64,000 nt of DNA from JAZMZS01 sp045120955 (GCA_045120955.1 JBGVFH010000048.1:1-64000); one strand, 5' to 3'. Positions 45,827 to 54,600 are shown, numbered from the stretch's first letter. Program-made: numbers and translations. The notes: generated by a model not told the origin, from the letters alone.

Positions 45827-46705
45827 TTATTCTATATAAATTTGGGCAGAATCATAAATTGCCCTTGACAGTATTTCTGACAAGATATCGGTTATTTCGT
45901 CAATCTCGTTGAGTGTCACGTAAAAGGATCTGCCGTTTTCGAGTATTTTTTCCATCTCGTCTCCGAATTGCTCAAGACCGCTTTTTGATAATGCGTCATA
46001 AACAAGCGTTGAGGAACTGACGACAGTTGGTATTCCGATGGATATTACAGAGCAGCCGAGGGTGTTTTCGTCTATCGTGTGACGCTTGTTTCCGACACCC
46101 GAGCCGGGAGTAAGACCTGTGTTCGATATTTGTATCGTTGAGGCAAGCCTCTCCGGTGCACGTGCGCAAAGCGAATCTACGATGATAACCGTGTCGGGTC
46201 TTGTTATTGATGCAGTACCTTTGAATATTTCGGCACTTTCGATTCCGGTCTGTGACAGAACACCGGGGGCGAGTGCTGAGATCTTTTGAGTGTTTAGCGT
46301 TTTGAATATATCACTTTCATAAATACTTATGTGCCTTGTTACATTGAGCTTTGATACGCATTTCGGACCTATCGAATCGGATGTCAGATATTTGTTGCCG
46401 AGCCCTGCCACAAGGATGCTTTTGCTTTCTTTTGTCATCAGGCTTTTTATTTCAGCGGAAACAGCTAAAACAAGATTTTCCTTTTGTTTATCGTCCATAT
46501 TGCTTATTTTGCTGAAATATACGGTTGAATATTTTCCTGTTTTTGCCCCGCTGCATTCTTCGCCCTTTTTTGTTTTTACTTCCATGCATGCAATATCAAA
46601 GCCATAGACGTTTTTGCTTGAGTATTCCACATCATCTGCAGACGAGGGCTTGGCGGTTTGTGCCATTTCGCAGGCAAGCTGTGTATAGATATAATTTTTT
46701 ATCAC
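45827..46705 (-). CDS. gpr: Germination protease GPR (SASP-degrading)
   Basis: Atypical aspartic protease that degrades small acid-soluble spore proteins at germination. The 292-residue product aligns over its length: IYTQLACEM at the place of the usual RTDLA-E, LVAGLGNKYLTSDSIGP with the catalytic Asp110, ALAPGVLSQTGIESAEI, IIVDSLCARAPERL with Asp177, and PGSGVGNKR. The start GTG at 46705 has GAGGTG upstream; a GTG at 46714 is less well placed. The N-terminus is about 7 residues before the conserved block, so the propeptide is very short. Cotranscribed with spoIIP. Confidence 0.92.
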   Translation of the reverse strand: MIKNYIYTQLACEMAQTAKPSSADDVEYSSKNVYGFDIACMEVKTKKGEECSGAKTGKYSTVYFSKISNMDDKQKENLVLAVSAEIKSLMTKESKSILVAGLGNKYLTSDSIGPKCVSKLNVTRHISIYESDIFKTLNTQKISALAPGVLSQTGIESAEIFKGTASITRPDTVIIVDSLCARAPERLASTIQISNTGLTPGSGVGNKRHTIDENTLGCSVISIGIPTVVSSSTLVYDALSKSGLEQFGDEMEKILENGRSFYVTLNEIDEITDILSEILSRAIYDSAQIYIE

Positions 46706-46721
46706 GATTTTCACCTCAGCG

Positions 46722-46753
46722 CTATTATAGACCCGTTATGATGCTTTTATTCA
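46722..46753 (-). promoter_or_regulatory. Candidate sporulation promoter for gpr-spoIIP
   Basis: On the minus strand TGAATA (46748-46753), the sigma-G/F -35 consensus, lies 17 bases from CTATAATA, a fair -10. In Bacillus gpr is read by sigma-F and sigma-G. The -10 also fits sigma-A, so the call is tentative. Confidence 0.35.
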
Positions 46754-46868
46754 ACTAATGGAAGAGCAACGGCGAAGAGAGAAATTGTTTTTGTGCGTCA
46801 AAGTGTACAAAAATACAAGAAATAATTGTGCAAAGCACCAAACATTTGCTTAAAACTCAAATTGACGA

Positions 46869-46897
46869 TTGATAAATTAAAAAAAGAGTGCTATAAT
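46869..46897 (+). promoter_or_regulatory. Sigma-A promoter for the peptide-binding lipoprotein gene
   Basis: TTGATA (46869-46874), 17-base spacer, TATAAT (46892-46897). The leader to the ATG at 47018 is about 115 bases with no riboswitch class recognised. Confidence 0.7.
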
Positions 46898-47017
46898 ACC
46901 AAATATGAATATTATGCCTTGTTATGTCTATATAAATTACTATACAGATATACGGTTGTAAAGCTGCTTGGCAAATGTCATATCAAAAGAATTTATCTCC
47001 AGGAGGTACTAAAAAAC

Positions 47018-48799
47018 ATGAAAAGAATATTGGCGGCACTTGTATGTTTAGTCATGCTTTGTATGAGCTTCACTGCCTGCTCTAAGAGAAGCGAGGACGA
47101 TATGGGACCCATATTCAACGCTTATGTAGGCGCAGAGCCCTATATCCTTGACCCTCAGATCAATCACACCGACGATGATGCCGTTCAGCTCATGTCTCTT
47201 ATATTCGAGGGACTTACGAAAATCAATTCAAAGGGCAAGGTAGAGAATGCTCTTTTGAACAACTATTCTTACAACAAGGATGAGATAAAGGGTGAGTACA
47301 CCCTCACAATGACTATAAAGGAAACAATGTGGACTGATGCCCGCCGCGTTTCTGCAGATGATTTTATTTACTCATGGAAAAGACTGCTTTCTTCTGATTT
47401 CTCCAGCAGCGCTGCGTCTCTGCTTTATGATATAAAGAATGCAAAAGCAGCAAAGAGCGGTGATGTTTCTGTTGATGATATCGGTCTGGCAGCGGTAGAT
47501 ACATATACGATCGAGGTCAGATTTGATCATGACATTGATGTTGATCAGTTCCTTCGCAACTGCGCCAGCATCGCACTTGTTCCTCTCCGTGAGGATGTTG
47601 TATCAAAGAGTGCCGCAAGCTGGTCTAAAAAGTCAACGAGCATGGTCGCAAACGGACCTTTCGCAGTTAAGGGACTTAACTACGAAGACGGCACCATGCG
47701 TCTCGAAAGAAACGCATATTACTTCCTTGACGAGGACGATGACCTTCTCAAATATGTAATTCCTTACAGAATTTATGTTACATTCTTAAAGGATGATGCA
47801 ACACAGCCCTCCGGAAGCGACAAGGCTCCCGAAAGTCTCAGTGCACAGCTCTCATCTTTCCTCTCCGACAATATCAAACTGATAACCGATCTACCTTTGG
47901 GAGAGCGTTCGAACTACGCAAGCAAGGGAACCGTATCCGATAACGGTTCGACACTTTCGTGCGTTATAGATACCGAAAACCCTCTGTTCTCGGATTACAG
48001 AGTCAGACAGGCACTTTCGCTTGCCATTGATCGTAATCAGGTTGTATCTCTCATTACATATGCAAAGGCAGCCAACGGACTTATAAACAATACTTGCTTT
48101 GACGGCTTAAGCAAAAAGTCATTCAGAGAAGCGGGCGGTTCGCTTGTATCCGCTTCTGCTGATACAACAAAGGCTCAGTCGCTTCTTTCCGAGGCAAACG
48201 TTCTCAGCGGAAGCTTTGAGCTTACTTACAGACAGACCGAAGAGGATGAGGCTGTCGCAACATATCTCAAGCAGCAATGGGAGTCTTTGGGCCTCACTGT
48301 TAAGCTCGATCCCGTTCTTGCTACCTCTTACGTGGAGAAGGACAAAACAACGGAAGCTGACAATGTTTACTATGATGACACCTTGACAACAAAGTTCAAC
48401 AACGGTGATTACGATGTTATCCTCGTAGACTATAATATGATTTCTGTTGATCCTTTTGCAGCACTTTCTTCTTTCGCAACCGAGTTTTCCGGAAATGCTT
48501 GCGATGTTGAGAATGATTGGGCTATCGTTGGAAATATGTGTGGATTTAACGACGAAAAGTACAATGAGATCATCGACAGAGCATTTGCTGAGAAAGATAC
48601 TGATAAGAGAGCTGTTATACTCCATGAGGCAGAGAAGTATCTTATGGAACAGATGCCGATCATTCCAATAGTATTCAACCAGAGCTTCTATATGGCTGCT
48701 GATGATATTTCGGGTGAGTCATTCGGCTATACGGGACTTGTTGACCTCAGAGATGTCAATCTGAAGAATTATCTCGATTATTACACTACCGCAGAGTAA
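47018..48799 (+). CDS. Oligopeptide ABC transporter substrate-binding lipoprotein (OppA-like)
   Basis: Extracellular solute-binding protein family 5. The 593-residue product starts with a lipoprotein signal (MKRILAALVCLVMLCMSFTAC, lipobox Cys 21), then YILDPQINHTDDDAVQLMSLIFEGLTKI, TMTIKETMWTDARRVSADDFIYSWKRLLS, and YRVRQALSLAIDRNQVVSLI, all typical of OppA-like proteins. The upstream in-frame extension lies in the leader; AGGAGG precedes the chosen ATG. No permease or ATPase genes are adjacent, so it is an orphan binding protein here. Confidence 0.92.
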   Translation: MKRILAALVCLVMLCMSFTACSKRSEDDMGPIFNAYVGAEPYILDPQINHTDDDAVQLMSLIFEGLTKINSKGKVENALLNNYSYNKDEIKGEYTLTMTIKETMWTDARRVSADDFIYSWKRLLSSDFSSSAASLLYDIKNAKAAKSGDVSVDDIGLAAVDTYTIEVRFDHDIDVDQFLRNCASIALVPLREDVVSKSAASWSKKSTSMVANGPFAVKGLNYEDGTMRLERNAYYFLDEDDDLLKYVIPYRIYVTFLKDDATQPSGSDKAPESLSAQLSSFLSDNIKLITDLPLGERSNYASKGTVSDNGSTLSCVIDTENPLFSDYRVRQALSLAIDRNQVVSLITYAKAANGLINNTCFDGLSKKSFREAGGSLVSASADTTKAQSLLSEANVLSGSFELTYRQTEEDEAVATYLKQQWESLGLTVKLDPVLATSYVEKDKTTEADNVYYDDTLTTKFNNGDYDVILVDYNMISVDPFAALSSFATEFSGNACDVENDWAIVGNMCGFNDEKYNEIIDRAFAEKDTDKRAVILHEAEKYLMEQMPIIPIVFNQSFYMAADDISGESFGYTGLVDLRDVNLKNYLDYYTTAE

Positions 48800-48900
48800 T
48801 ATTGTGCTTTGACTAATCTGACCGACAGATGTTCGGAAAATTATATACAAAGCATTGTAGATTTTGCGTAATACTTGATGCCCATAACGGATGATTGCAA

Positions 48901-48935
48901 GAGGGGACTGCGCCGAATAGCTCAGTCCCCTTTTA
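48901..48935 (+). terminator. Intrinsic terminator after the OppA-like gene
   Basis: AGGGGACTG pairs with CAGTCCCCT around a 12-base loop, followed by TTTACTTG. Confidence 0.8.
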
Positions 48936-48963
48936 CTTGTGATTTTGATTGCAGAGGAGAATT

Positions 48964-49509
48964 ATGAAACCTATACTTACAGATAAAAATGATATCAAAA
49001 TATTTATTCTTTACCTGCTAGACAATATACATTATCCGCTTGATTTTGATACAATAAACGATATTGTTATTCAGGATGAGTTTGTGGGATATTTTGATTT
49101 TGCGGAATGCTTTGCACAGTTGCTTGATGCAGGGCATATCAAGGAAGAAACAACAAACGGAATAGATATGTACTGCATTACAGAAACAGGAAGTCAGGTT
49201 GCAGTACAGCTCCAGAGCAGTATTCTTGCTCCGATAAGAGAGAAAAGTCTAAAAAGTGCATTAAGAATACTTTCATTTCAGAAAAGCAAAGCTGAGCTCA
49301 AATGCAGCGTTGAAAAAAGAGATGACGGAAAATATGACTTCAGATGCTCTATACACGAGAACAAGGTTCCTACAATGGAGCTTCATCTTGTTGTTGATTC
49401 AGCTGACAGAGCAGAGAAGATGAAGGCTAATTTTAACGAAAGACCGGAGGCTGTCTATAAAGGAATTTTGGCAATGACGGCTTGTGAGGTCGACTATCTG
49501 TTTGATTGA
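48964..49509 (+). CDS. DUF4364 family protein
   Basis: The 181-residue protein has an N-terminal winged-helix-like region (DKNDIKIFILYLLDNIHYPLDFDTINDIV, FAECFAQLLDAGHI, YCITETGSQVAVQL) and a beta-rich C-terminal half (KRDDGKYDFRCSIHENKVPTMELHLVVD). It matches the DUF4364 pattern, common in Clostridia; a DNA-binding or regulatory role is plausible but unproven. The ATG follows GAGGAGAA. It stands alone after the terminator. Confidence 0.8.
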   Translation: MKPILTDKNDIKIFILYLLDNIHYPLDFDTINDIVIQDEFVGYFDFAECFAQLLDAGHIKEETTNGIDMYCITETGSQVAVQLQSSILAPIREKSLKSALRILSFQKSKAELKCSVEKRDDGKYDFRCSIHENKVPTMELHLVVDSADRAEKMKANFNERPEAVYKGILAMTACEVDYLFD

Positions 49510-49658
49510 CTTTGTTGCTTTAGTAAAATATGCCATTTGCTTTTGGCTTTTTGTGCTGTTTTTGCTTTTCCAAATAGTATTTCTAAATAATTTTTTTGCC
49601 TAAAAATGATATTTTGTGGAAAATCGCCAAAAAATATTAAATTTTTTTCAATTATCTA

Positions 49659-49686
49659 TTGACATAATAAAAAATAATGGTATAAT
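49659..49686 (+). promoter_or_regulatory. Sigma-A promoter for the SigH-like gene
   Basis: TTGACA (49659-49664), 16-base spacer, TATAAT (49681-49686), in a very AT-rich 250-base gap. The leader can form AGTCGGA/TCCGATT (49696-49702 with 49731-49737) followed by TTTTG. Confidence 0.7.
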
Positions 49687-49759
49687 TATCTTTGGAGTCG
49701 GAGTATTTTAAATTATTTGTTAACTTAAGATCCGATTTTGCCGAATTAATAGCATAAAT

Positions 49760-50332
49760 ATGAGTGAAGATTTTATAAACGATAGAATGGAGAGTCTGCT
49801 GTCGCAGACAAAAGCAGGGAATAACGATGCTTTTGACAAAATTGCAGAGCAGTACAGACCCTTGATTGATGGATGTATCTGTTATTTCTACGGAGTGATC
49901 GACACAGACGAGCTCGAGCAGGAGGCGCTTATAGCGTTGTATAGGGCGGCATGCTCATATGATCCGGAGGTCAGTTGTGTCAGCTTTGGTCTTTATGCCA
50001 AGATCTGCATCAACAACTCTTTGATATCGCTTGTCAGAACTTATAAAAGGCAGGAGTTTAATGCCGCTGAGCCAATGGAATTTGAGGACAGCGCAGGCGG
50101 GGAGCTTGACCCTTCTGTTGATTATATAAACAGGGAAAGCTTTATGTTGCTCGACCGCTTTGTTCGAAAGCATCTGTCAGCATACGAGTATTCGGTTTTC
50201 AGGCTTTATATAGAAGGGTATAAAATAAAAGAGATCGCCCGACAACTTTCCAAGACCGAAAAATCGGTCGAGGGAGCAATAATGCGGATGCGTATTAAGT
50301 TGAGACGCATCTTAACACACAAGGATTTATAG
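49760..50332 (+). CDS. sigH: Sigma-70 family factor, SigH (Spo0H)-like
   Basis: The 190-residue sigma factor has region 2 (FDKIAEQYRPLIDGCICYFYG, DELEQEALIALYRAACSYDP, FGLYAKICINNSLISLVRTYKRQ) and a region 4 helix-turn-helix (LSAYEYSVFRLYIEGYKIKEIARQLSKTEKSVEGAIMRMRIKLRRIL). Size and pattern fit the SigH class, and location shortly upstream of rlmB recalls the rlmB-yacP-sigH neighbourhood of Bacillus. It could also be a divergent paralogue. No Shine-Dalgarno is visible before the ATG at 49760 or before the next Met (49787). Confidence 0.65.
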   Translation: MSEDFINDRMESLLSQTKAGNNDAFDKIAEQYRPLIDGCICYFYGVIDTDELEQEALIALYRAACSYDPEVSCVSFGLYAKICINNSLISLVRTYKRQEFNAAEPMEFEDSAGGELDPSVDYINRESFMLLDRFVRKHLSAYEYSVFRLYIEGYKIKEIARQLSKTEKSVEGAIMRMRIKLRRILTHKDL

Positions 50333-50381
50333 CCCAAAAGGCATAAATAAATTTTTTCCAATTTTAAAGCGAGGTAAAGAA

Positions 50382-50663
50382 ATGTATCAGGACAAGACGT
50401 TGAAGTGCAAGGAATGCGGAGAAGAATTCGTATTTACAGCAGGTGAGCAGGAGTTCTATGCAGAGAAGGGTTTCCAGAACGAGCCCCAGAGATGCAAGAG
50501 CTGCCGTGACGCTCGTAAGAACAATGGCAGAGGCCAGAGAGAGCTGTTCACTACTGTTTGCGCTAAGTGCGGTAAGGAAGCAAAGGTTCCTTTCCAGCCC
50601 TCAAACGACAGACCGGTTTACTGCAGTGAATGCTATGCTGCAATGAAAGCTGATGAGGAATAA
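50382..50663 (+). CDS. Zinc-ribbon protein with two CxxC pairs per half
   Basis: The 93-residue protein has two zinc ribbons: LKCKECGEEFVFT with RCKSCRDARK, and TVCAKCGKEAKVPF with YCSECYAAMK. This is the CxxC...CxxC small zinc-binding family common in Clostridia; its role is unknown, possibly RNA- or protein-binding. GAGGTAAAG precedes the ATG. It lies 49 bases after the sigma factor and ends in a terminator. Confidence 0.85.
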   Translation: MYQDKTLKCKECGEEFVFTAGEQEFYAEKGFQNEPQRCKSCRDARKNNGRGQRELFTTVCAKCGKEAKVPFQPSNDRPVYCSECYAAMKADEE

Positions 50664-50688
50664 GTCATACTTATACCATGTCTGAAAC

Positions 50689-50719
50689 AAGGCGACCTAT
50701 CGGTCGCCTTTTTCTTTTT
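50689..50719 (+). terminator. Intrinsic terminator after the zinc-ribbon gene
   Basis: A 9-bp stem AAGGCGACC/GGTCGCCTT with loop TATC, then TTTTCTTTTTG. Repeat copy C begins immediately after. Confidence 0.9.
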
Positions 50720-50720
50720 G

Positions 50721-50841
50721 TTGCAGAGGAAACTGCACGGATCCTCATTCGCCGTTTTGCACAGCTTCAGTAAAAAAAACGGTATGCGGTAGGATGGGGC
50801 GGGGTAAACCATGTTTCCCTTGACACACTACCCGCTTTTTT
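50721..50841 (+). repeat. Intergenic repeat element, copy C
   Basis: Reads GCAGAGGAAACTGCACGG, then GGATCCTCATTCGCCG, GCACAGCTTCAGTAA, GCGGTAGGATGGGG and a final CACACTACCCGC with a six-T run. Blocks match copies A, B and D. Its end can pair GCGGGGTA with TACCCGC, giving a terminator-like hairpin. The rest of the gap to rlmB holds only a promoter. Confidence 0.7.
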
Positions 50842-50948
50842 GCTCTGTATGTGTCTTTTGCGGTCTGCGTAAAAACTAACACATTGTGAATGATTGAGTC
50901 GAGATGAAAAAATATCCAACATTTTTCACCTAAAATCTTCTTTTTACT

Positions 50949-50978
50949 ATATACAAACAATTTTTTTTATGATATAAT
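50949..50978 (+). promoter_or_regulatory. Promoter for rlmB
   Basis: A perfect TATAAT (50973-50978) with a weak -35 (TATACA at about 50949-50954). Transcription would start near 50985, which excludes the ATG at 50984 as translation start. Confidence 0.5.
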
Positions 50979-51025
50979 CATATATGTATGAGTATTTACA
51001 TTATAGAATGGTAGAGCAAAGAAAA

Positions 51026-51865
51026 ATGCAAAAAAATAATTATAATAAAAACAGATATCCCAAAAACAAGAGCAATGAGTCATATGAGCACGGACGTCGC
51101 ACATATGATGCGGCATCGGAAGATAATCTTGATGAGTGTCTTGTGTACGGCAGAAACTCTGTCAGAGAATTGCTCAAATCCGAGCGGACAGTCGATAAGC
51201 TTTATATTGCAAAGGGCGTCAGAGAAGGCTCGATATCCTATATTGCCGAGCTTGCAATAGAGAAAAAGATACCTATCGTTGAGGTTGAAAAGCAAAAGCT
51301 TGATAATATGTGCCGAGGGGCAAATCATCAAAGTGTTGCGGCTATGGCGGCGGCAAAAGACTACTCGAGCATTGAAGATATAATTGAGATAGCGCATCAA
51401 AGAGAGCAAAAACCTCTTGTTGTTATACTTGACGGCATAGAGGACCCGCACAATCTTGGTGCAATTATAAGAACAGCAGAGTGCTGCGGCGTTCACGGCG
51501 TAATTATACCAAAGCACCGTTGCGCAACTCTCAACTCAGTTGTTGCCAAAACATCTGCCGGTGCGCTTGAATACATGGCGATCGCAAAAGAAACCAATAT
51601 TGCGATGACTATTGAAAAATTGAAAAAAGCGGGTTTTTGGGTCTTCGGTGCAGAGGCAGGAGGAGAGTCGTATTATGACGCAGACTTTGATGTTCCGTGC
51701 GCTATCGTTCTTGGCAGCGAGGGTAAAGGCATATCAAGGCTTGTAAAGGAAAAATGCGATTATATCGTGAGCATACCGCTTTACGGACAGATCAATTCGT
51801 TAAACGTTTCTGCTGCTGCCGCAGTTATTATAAGCGAGGCGGCACGCCAGCATAATAAACAATAA
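51026..51865 (+). CDS. rlmB: 23S rRNA (guanosine-2'-O-)-methyltransferase RlmB (SpoU family)
   Basis: The TrmH/SpoU SPOUT methyltransferase has an N-terminal substrate-binding domain (CLVYGRNSVRELLKSERTVDKLYIAKG) and the knotted catalytic domain: VVILDGIEDPHNLGAIIRTAECCGVHGVIIPK, AIVLGSEGKGISRLVKEKCDYIVSIPLYGQINSLNVSAAAAVIISEA. These three motifs are diagnostic. The first 40 residues are basic and Asn-rich, an extension. Start is uncertain: ATG 51026 (279 aa, chosen) or 51008; neither has a strong Shine-Dalgarno. Confidence 0.9.
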   Translation: MQKNNYNKNRYPKNKSNESYEHGRRTYDAASEDNLDECLVYGRNSVRELLKSERTVDKLYIAKGVREGSISYIAELAIEKKIPIVEVEKQKLDNMCRGANHQSVAAMAAAKDYSSIEDIIEIAHQREQKPLVVILDGIEDPHNLGAIIRTAECCGVHGVIIPKHRCATLNSVVAKTSAGALEYMAIAKETNIAMTIEKLKKAGFWVFGAEAGGESYYDADFDVPCAIVLGSEGKGISRLVKEKCDYIVSIPLYGQINSLNVSAAAAVIISEAARQHNKQ

Positions 51866-51887
51866 TTTTTGTGAGGGAGCAATCATC

Positions 51888-54590
51888 ATGGATAACAGAA
51901 ATCAAAATGAAAACCTTACTCCTGATGAGCTTGTGCAAAAGCTCAAAGAAAAATTGGCAAAAGACAGAGATATATATTCTAAAATGGTAGAATCGGATAC
52001 AGACACGACCATCGGTGATGCTATTGCGGAGAATGATGCGTCTGAGCAAGAGGATATGTTGTATGAGGATGTTGAACAAGTATCCGATAAGCTGCAGACT
52101 GAGGTTGATGATGAAGTTTTCGAGCAGCTTGCCGAGGAGCTTGAATATTCCGAAGCGGAAGAGGATGCGCCTGTGCTTGATGAGTCTGACAACGGCGAAG
52201 AAATACTTGAGGCTGCGGTCGAGCTTGACGGAGAAGAGTATGCAGAGATAGAGTTTGATGAGGCTGATGAAGCACGGGACGCAGGAGCTGAGACCGTTGA
52301 GCAATTAGATGCGCCTGATGCTTTTGATGACGGTATAACAGGCACTTTTGAGAGCGAAGCTCCGACAGCAGAAGATGTCTCTGACGGGGAAGCGTCCAAA
52401 GAGGATGACTATGTTGATATGAGAATTCAGCAAATGCTTGCGGAGCTTGAGGACACGAGTATTGATACAGCAGAGGACGAGAAGCTCAAGGTCTCTGATA
52501 CAGACTCTTCGGACGATATGGAGGCAACAAGTGTTTTTGCTGCCGCACTTTCTTCCGATCAAGCTTTTGCCTCGGAGACGGAAGAGAAAAAAAGCGCAGG
52601 AAATGTAAACGCAGGAAATGTAAAAAAACCGACTGTTTATCGCTTCCGCCGTTCTTCTGCTGAGGATGAGGCAGAACATACAAAGCTGCACAAAGCTGTC
52701 AAGCTTGTTGAAAATGAGAGTAAAAACGACAACGAAAAAACAAAATTGAACGACGTCCCCGAGCTTGAAAAGCCGGATCTGAATGTAATGCAGACCTTTG
52801 GCGCTACGGTTGAGCATGTTCGTGAGCTTTATGGCGATGAAGTTGCTGACGAATATGAAAAGATCCTTGTAAATTCAGACTTGACAGAGCGCCGTGCGGC
52901 TGAATACGAATATACCTCCACGGAACAGAAGAGTGAGATATATTCTGAATTCAAAAATAAAATGGTAAAATCAAGATGGAAGATCGTACTTTGCGCTGTG
53001 ATGTGTGGGTTTATGCTTCTGCTTGAAAATATAGGCATTTTCGGTATTAGCTTCGGCGGAATACTGGATGCCCGTGCATACCCTGTGTCGAATATCATGA
53101 TCGATCTGCAGCTGCTTTTGATCTGTGCGGCACTTGCTTTCCCGATAATCAAGCGCGGCTTTGCTGATATAGCTATCCTTGAGCCTTCGTCAAAGAGCGT
53201 TACTGCGGCAATAGTGACCGTAGCGGTAATAATTGACATCATAAGTGCCTTTATCGGTGGTGATGTTGCGCTTTACAACTTCTCTGCAGGCGTGGCTGTA
53301 CTGTTCTCTATGATTTTTGATGTAAAAGCGCTAAAGCGTGATTATATGACCTTCAAGGTACTCTCTTCCGACAGAACGAAATCTGCGGCAATAGTAAGTA
53401 TCGGAACATCAAAATCTCCCGAGGTTGCTGCGTATGAGCAGCTTGAGGAAGATGAAGAAGTAAAGATAATCAGTATGCAAAGAGGCAGATTTGTCAAGGA
53501 CTTTTTCGCAAGGACAAAGCAGTCGGACAGCTCCCCTCAAGATAAGATCATTCTTCCTCTTACTGTCGCAACGATGATAATAATATTCGTTGTTTCTTTG
53601 GTGATGCATGGAAATGCATCAAATGCTCTGAAAATAGCCAATATGTCATTTTCTGCATTTGTACCTTTTGCTGTATATTTCTCGCTCAGTTTCCCGATAT
53701 CAAAGGCATCTGTGTCTGTATATGAAAACGGTGCGGCTATAGTCGGGGATGCGGCACTTGAAGAATATTCGGGTGCATCTATCATCTGCTTTGAAGACAA
53801 GGACGTGTTCCCGTCATATTGCGTAAAGCTGAAAAGCGTGAAGGTATACGGTGACTCACGAATTGACAAGGTCCTTTATAATGCATCCAGCGTATTCTCA
53901 AAGCTCGGCGGACCGCTTTCGGATGTTTTATCGCTCTCTACAGTAGAGATAGGAAACTCGGATGATGTTGAGATAATTGACGCACAGCCCGACGGAGTAG
54001 AAGCTGTTGTTGACGGTAAAAGAATTCTTATCGGAAAGGCTTCCTTCCTTACGAAATATGAAATATTTGCAAGAAAGGACGAGTCGGACACGGAAGACTA
54101 CTGCCGTATGTACATAGCTGAGGGCGACTTTTTGAGTGCGAAGTTTTATGTAAAATACAACCTTGATGTTGATTTTGAAAATGTCATCTCAAGAATGGCA
54201 GGGTCGGGAATTTGTGCCGTTCTCAAAACCTTCGACCCCAATATTGATGACAAGATGCTTTCAAAACACATTGATACAGCGAAATATCCTATCCGTGTGG
54301 TAAAATGCAAGGTCGGAGAAGAGGTAGGAGTTGTGCAGGACGAGGTCGATTCGGGTGTTATTTCAACAAACGGAGCGAAAAACACAGTCGAAGCGGCTGT
54401 AACTTGTGAGCGGCTCTACAATATTTGCTTGTCCGCAAATACAACAAAGATCGTTGCGATGATCATAGGAATAGTGATATCCGCATTCATTGCAATTTTC
54501 GGTGTAACACCTTTCTATTCCGTATTCATTGTACTTTATCAGCTCTTGTGGATGATCCCCGCAATAATTTCAGGAAAATTAAGTTTGTAA
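51888..54590 (+). CDS. Large membrane protein resembling a catalytically dead P1B-type ATPase
   Basis: The 900-residue protein has an acidic low-complexity N-terminal half (1-240, rich in Glu/Asp), a linker to 360, then eight predicted membrane segments: about 363-388, 402-422, 436-458, 459-480, 554-575, 585-605, 852-873 and 874-893. This 4-2-2 pattern with cytosolic loops of 73 and 245 residues is that of P1B ATPases. SFPISKASVSVYENGAAIVG (601-620) sits where CPC/metal motif and NGILIKG lie, and SIICFEDKDVF (631-641) where VVFDKTGTLT should be: the DKTGT aspartate is absent. GVEAVVDGKRILIGKASFL (703-721) resembles the N-domain; KTFD replaces TGD, and GDGxNDAPAL is missing. The small loop lacks TGES. 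Function unknown. Confidence 0.6.
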   Translation: MDNRNQNENLTPDELVQKLKEKLAKDRDIYSKMVESDTDTTIGDAIAENDASEQEDMLYEDVEQVSDKLQTEVDDEVFEQLAEELEYSEAEEDAPVLDESDNGEEILEAAVELDGEEYAEIEFDEADEARDAGAETVEQLDAPDAFDDGITGTFESEAPTAEDVSDGEASKEDDYVDMRIQQMLAELEDTSIDTAEDEKLKVSDTDSSDDMEATSVFAAALSSDQAFASETEEKKSAGNVNAGNVKKPTVYRFRRSSAEDEAEHTKLHKAVKLVENESKNDNEKTKLNDVPELEKPDLNVMQTFGATVEHVRELYGDEVADEYEKILVNSDLTERRAAEYEYTSTEQKSEIYSEFKNKMVKSRWKIVLCAVMCGFMLLLENIGIFGISFGGILDARAYPVSNIMIDLQLLLICAALAFPIIKRGFADIAILEPSSKSVTAAIVTVAVIIDIISAFIGGDVALYNFSAGVAVLFSMIFDVKALKRDYMTFKVLSSDRTKSAAIVSIGTSKSPEVAAYEQLEEDEEVKIISMQRGRFVKDFFARTKQSDSSPQDKIILPLTVATMIIIFVVSLVMHGNASNALKIANMSFSAFVPFAVYFSLSFPISKASVSVYENGAAIVGDAALEEYSGASIICFEDKDVFPSYCVKLKSVKVYGDSRIDKVLYNASSVFSKLGGPLSDVLSLSTVEIGNSDDVEIIDAQPDGVEAVVDGKRILIGKASFLTKYEIFARKDESDTEDYCRMYIAEGDFLSAKFYVKYNLDVDFENVISRMAGSGICAVLKTFDPNIDDKMLSKHIDTAKYPIRVVKCKVGEEVGVVQDEVDSGVISTNGAKNTVEAAVTCERLYNICLSANTTKIVAMIIGIVISAFIAIFGVTPFYSVFIVLYQLLWMIPAIISGKLSL

Positions 54591-54600
54591 AGGTAAATAA

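Noticed and set aside
51902..52399. A Ser-rich frame antisense to the acidic N-terminus of the 900-residue protein
   Set aside because: Glu/Asp codons read in reverse give Ser/Leu/Phe; pure compositional artefact.
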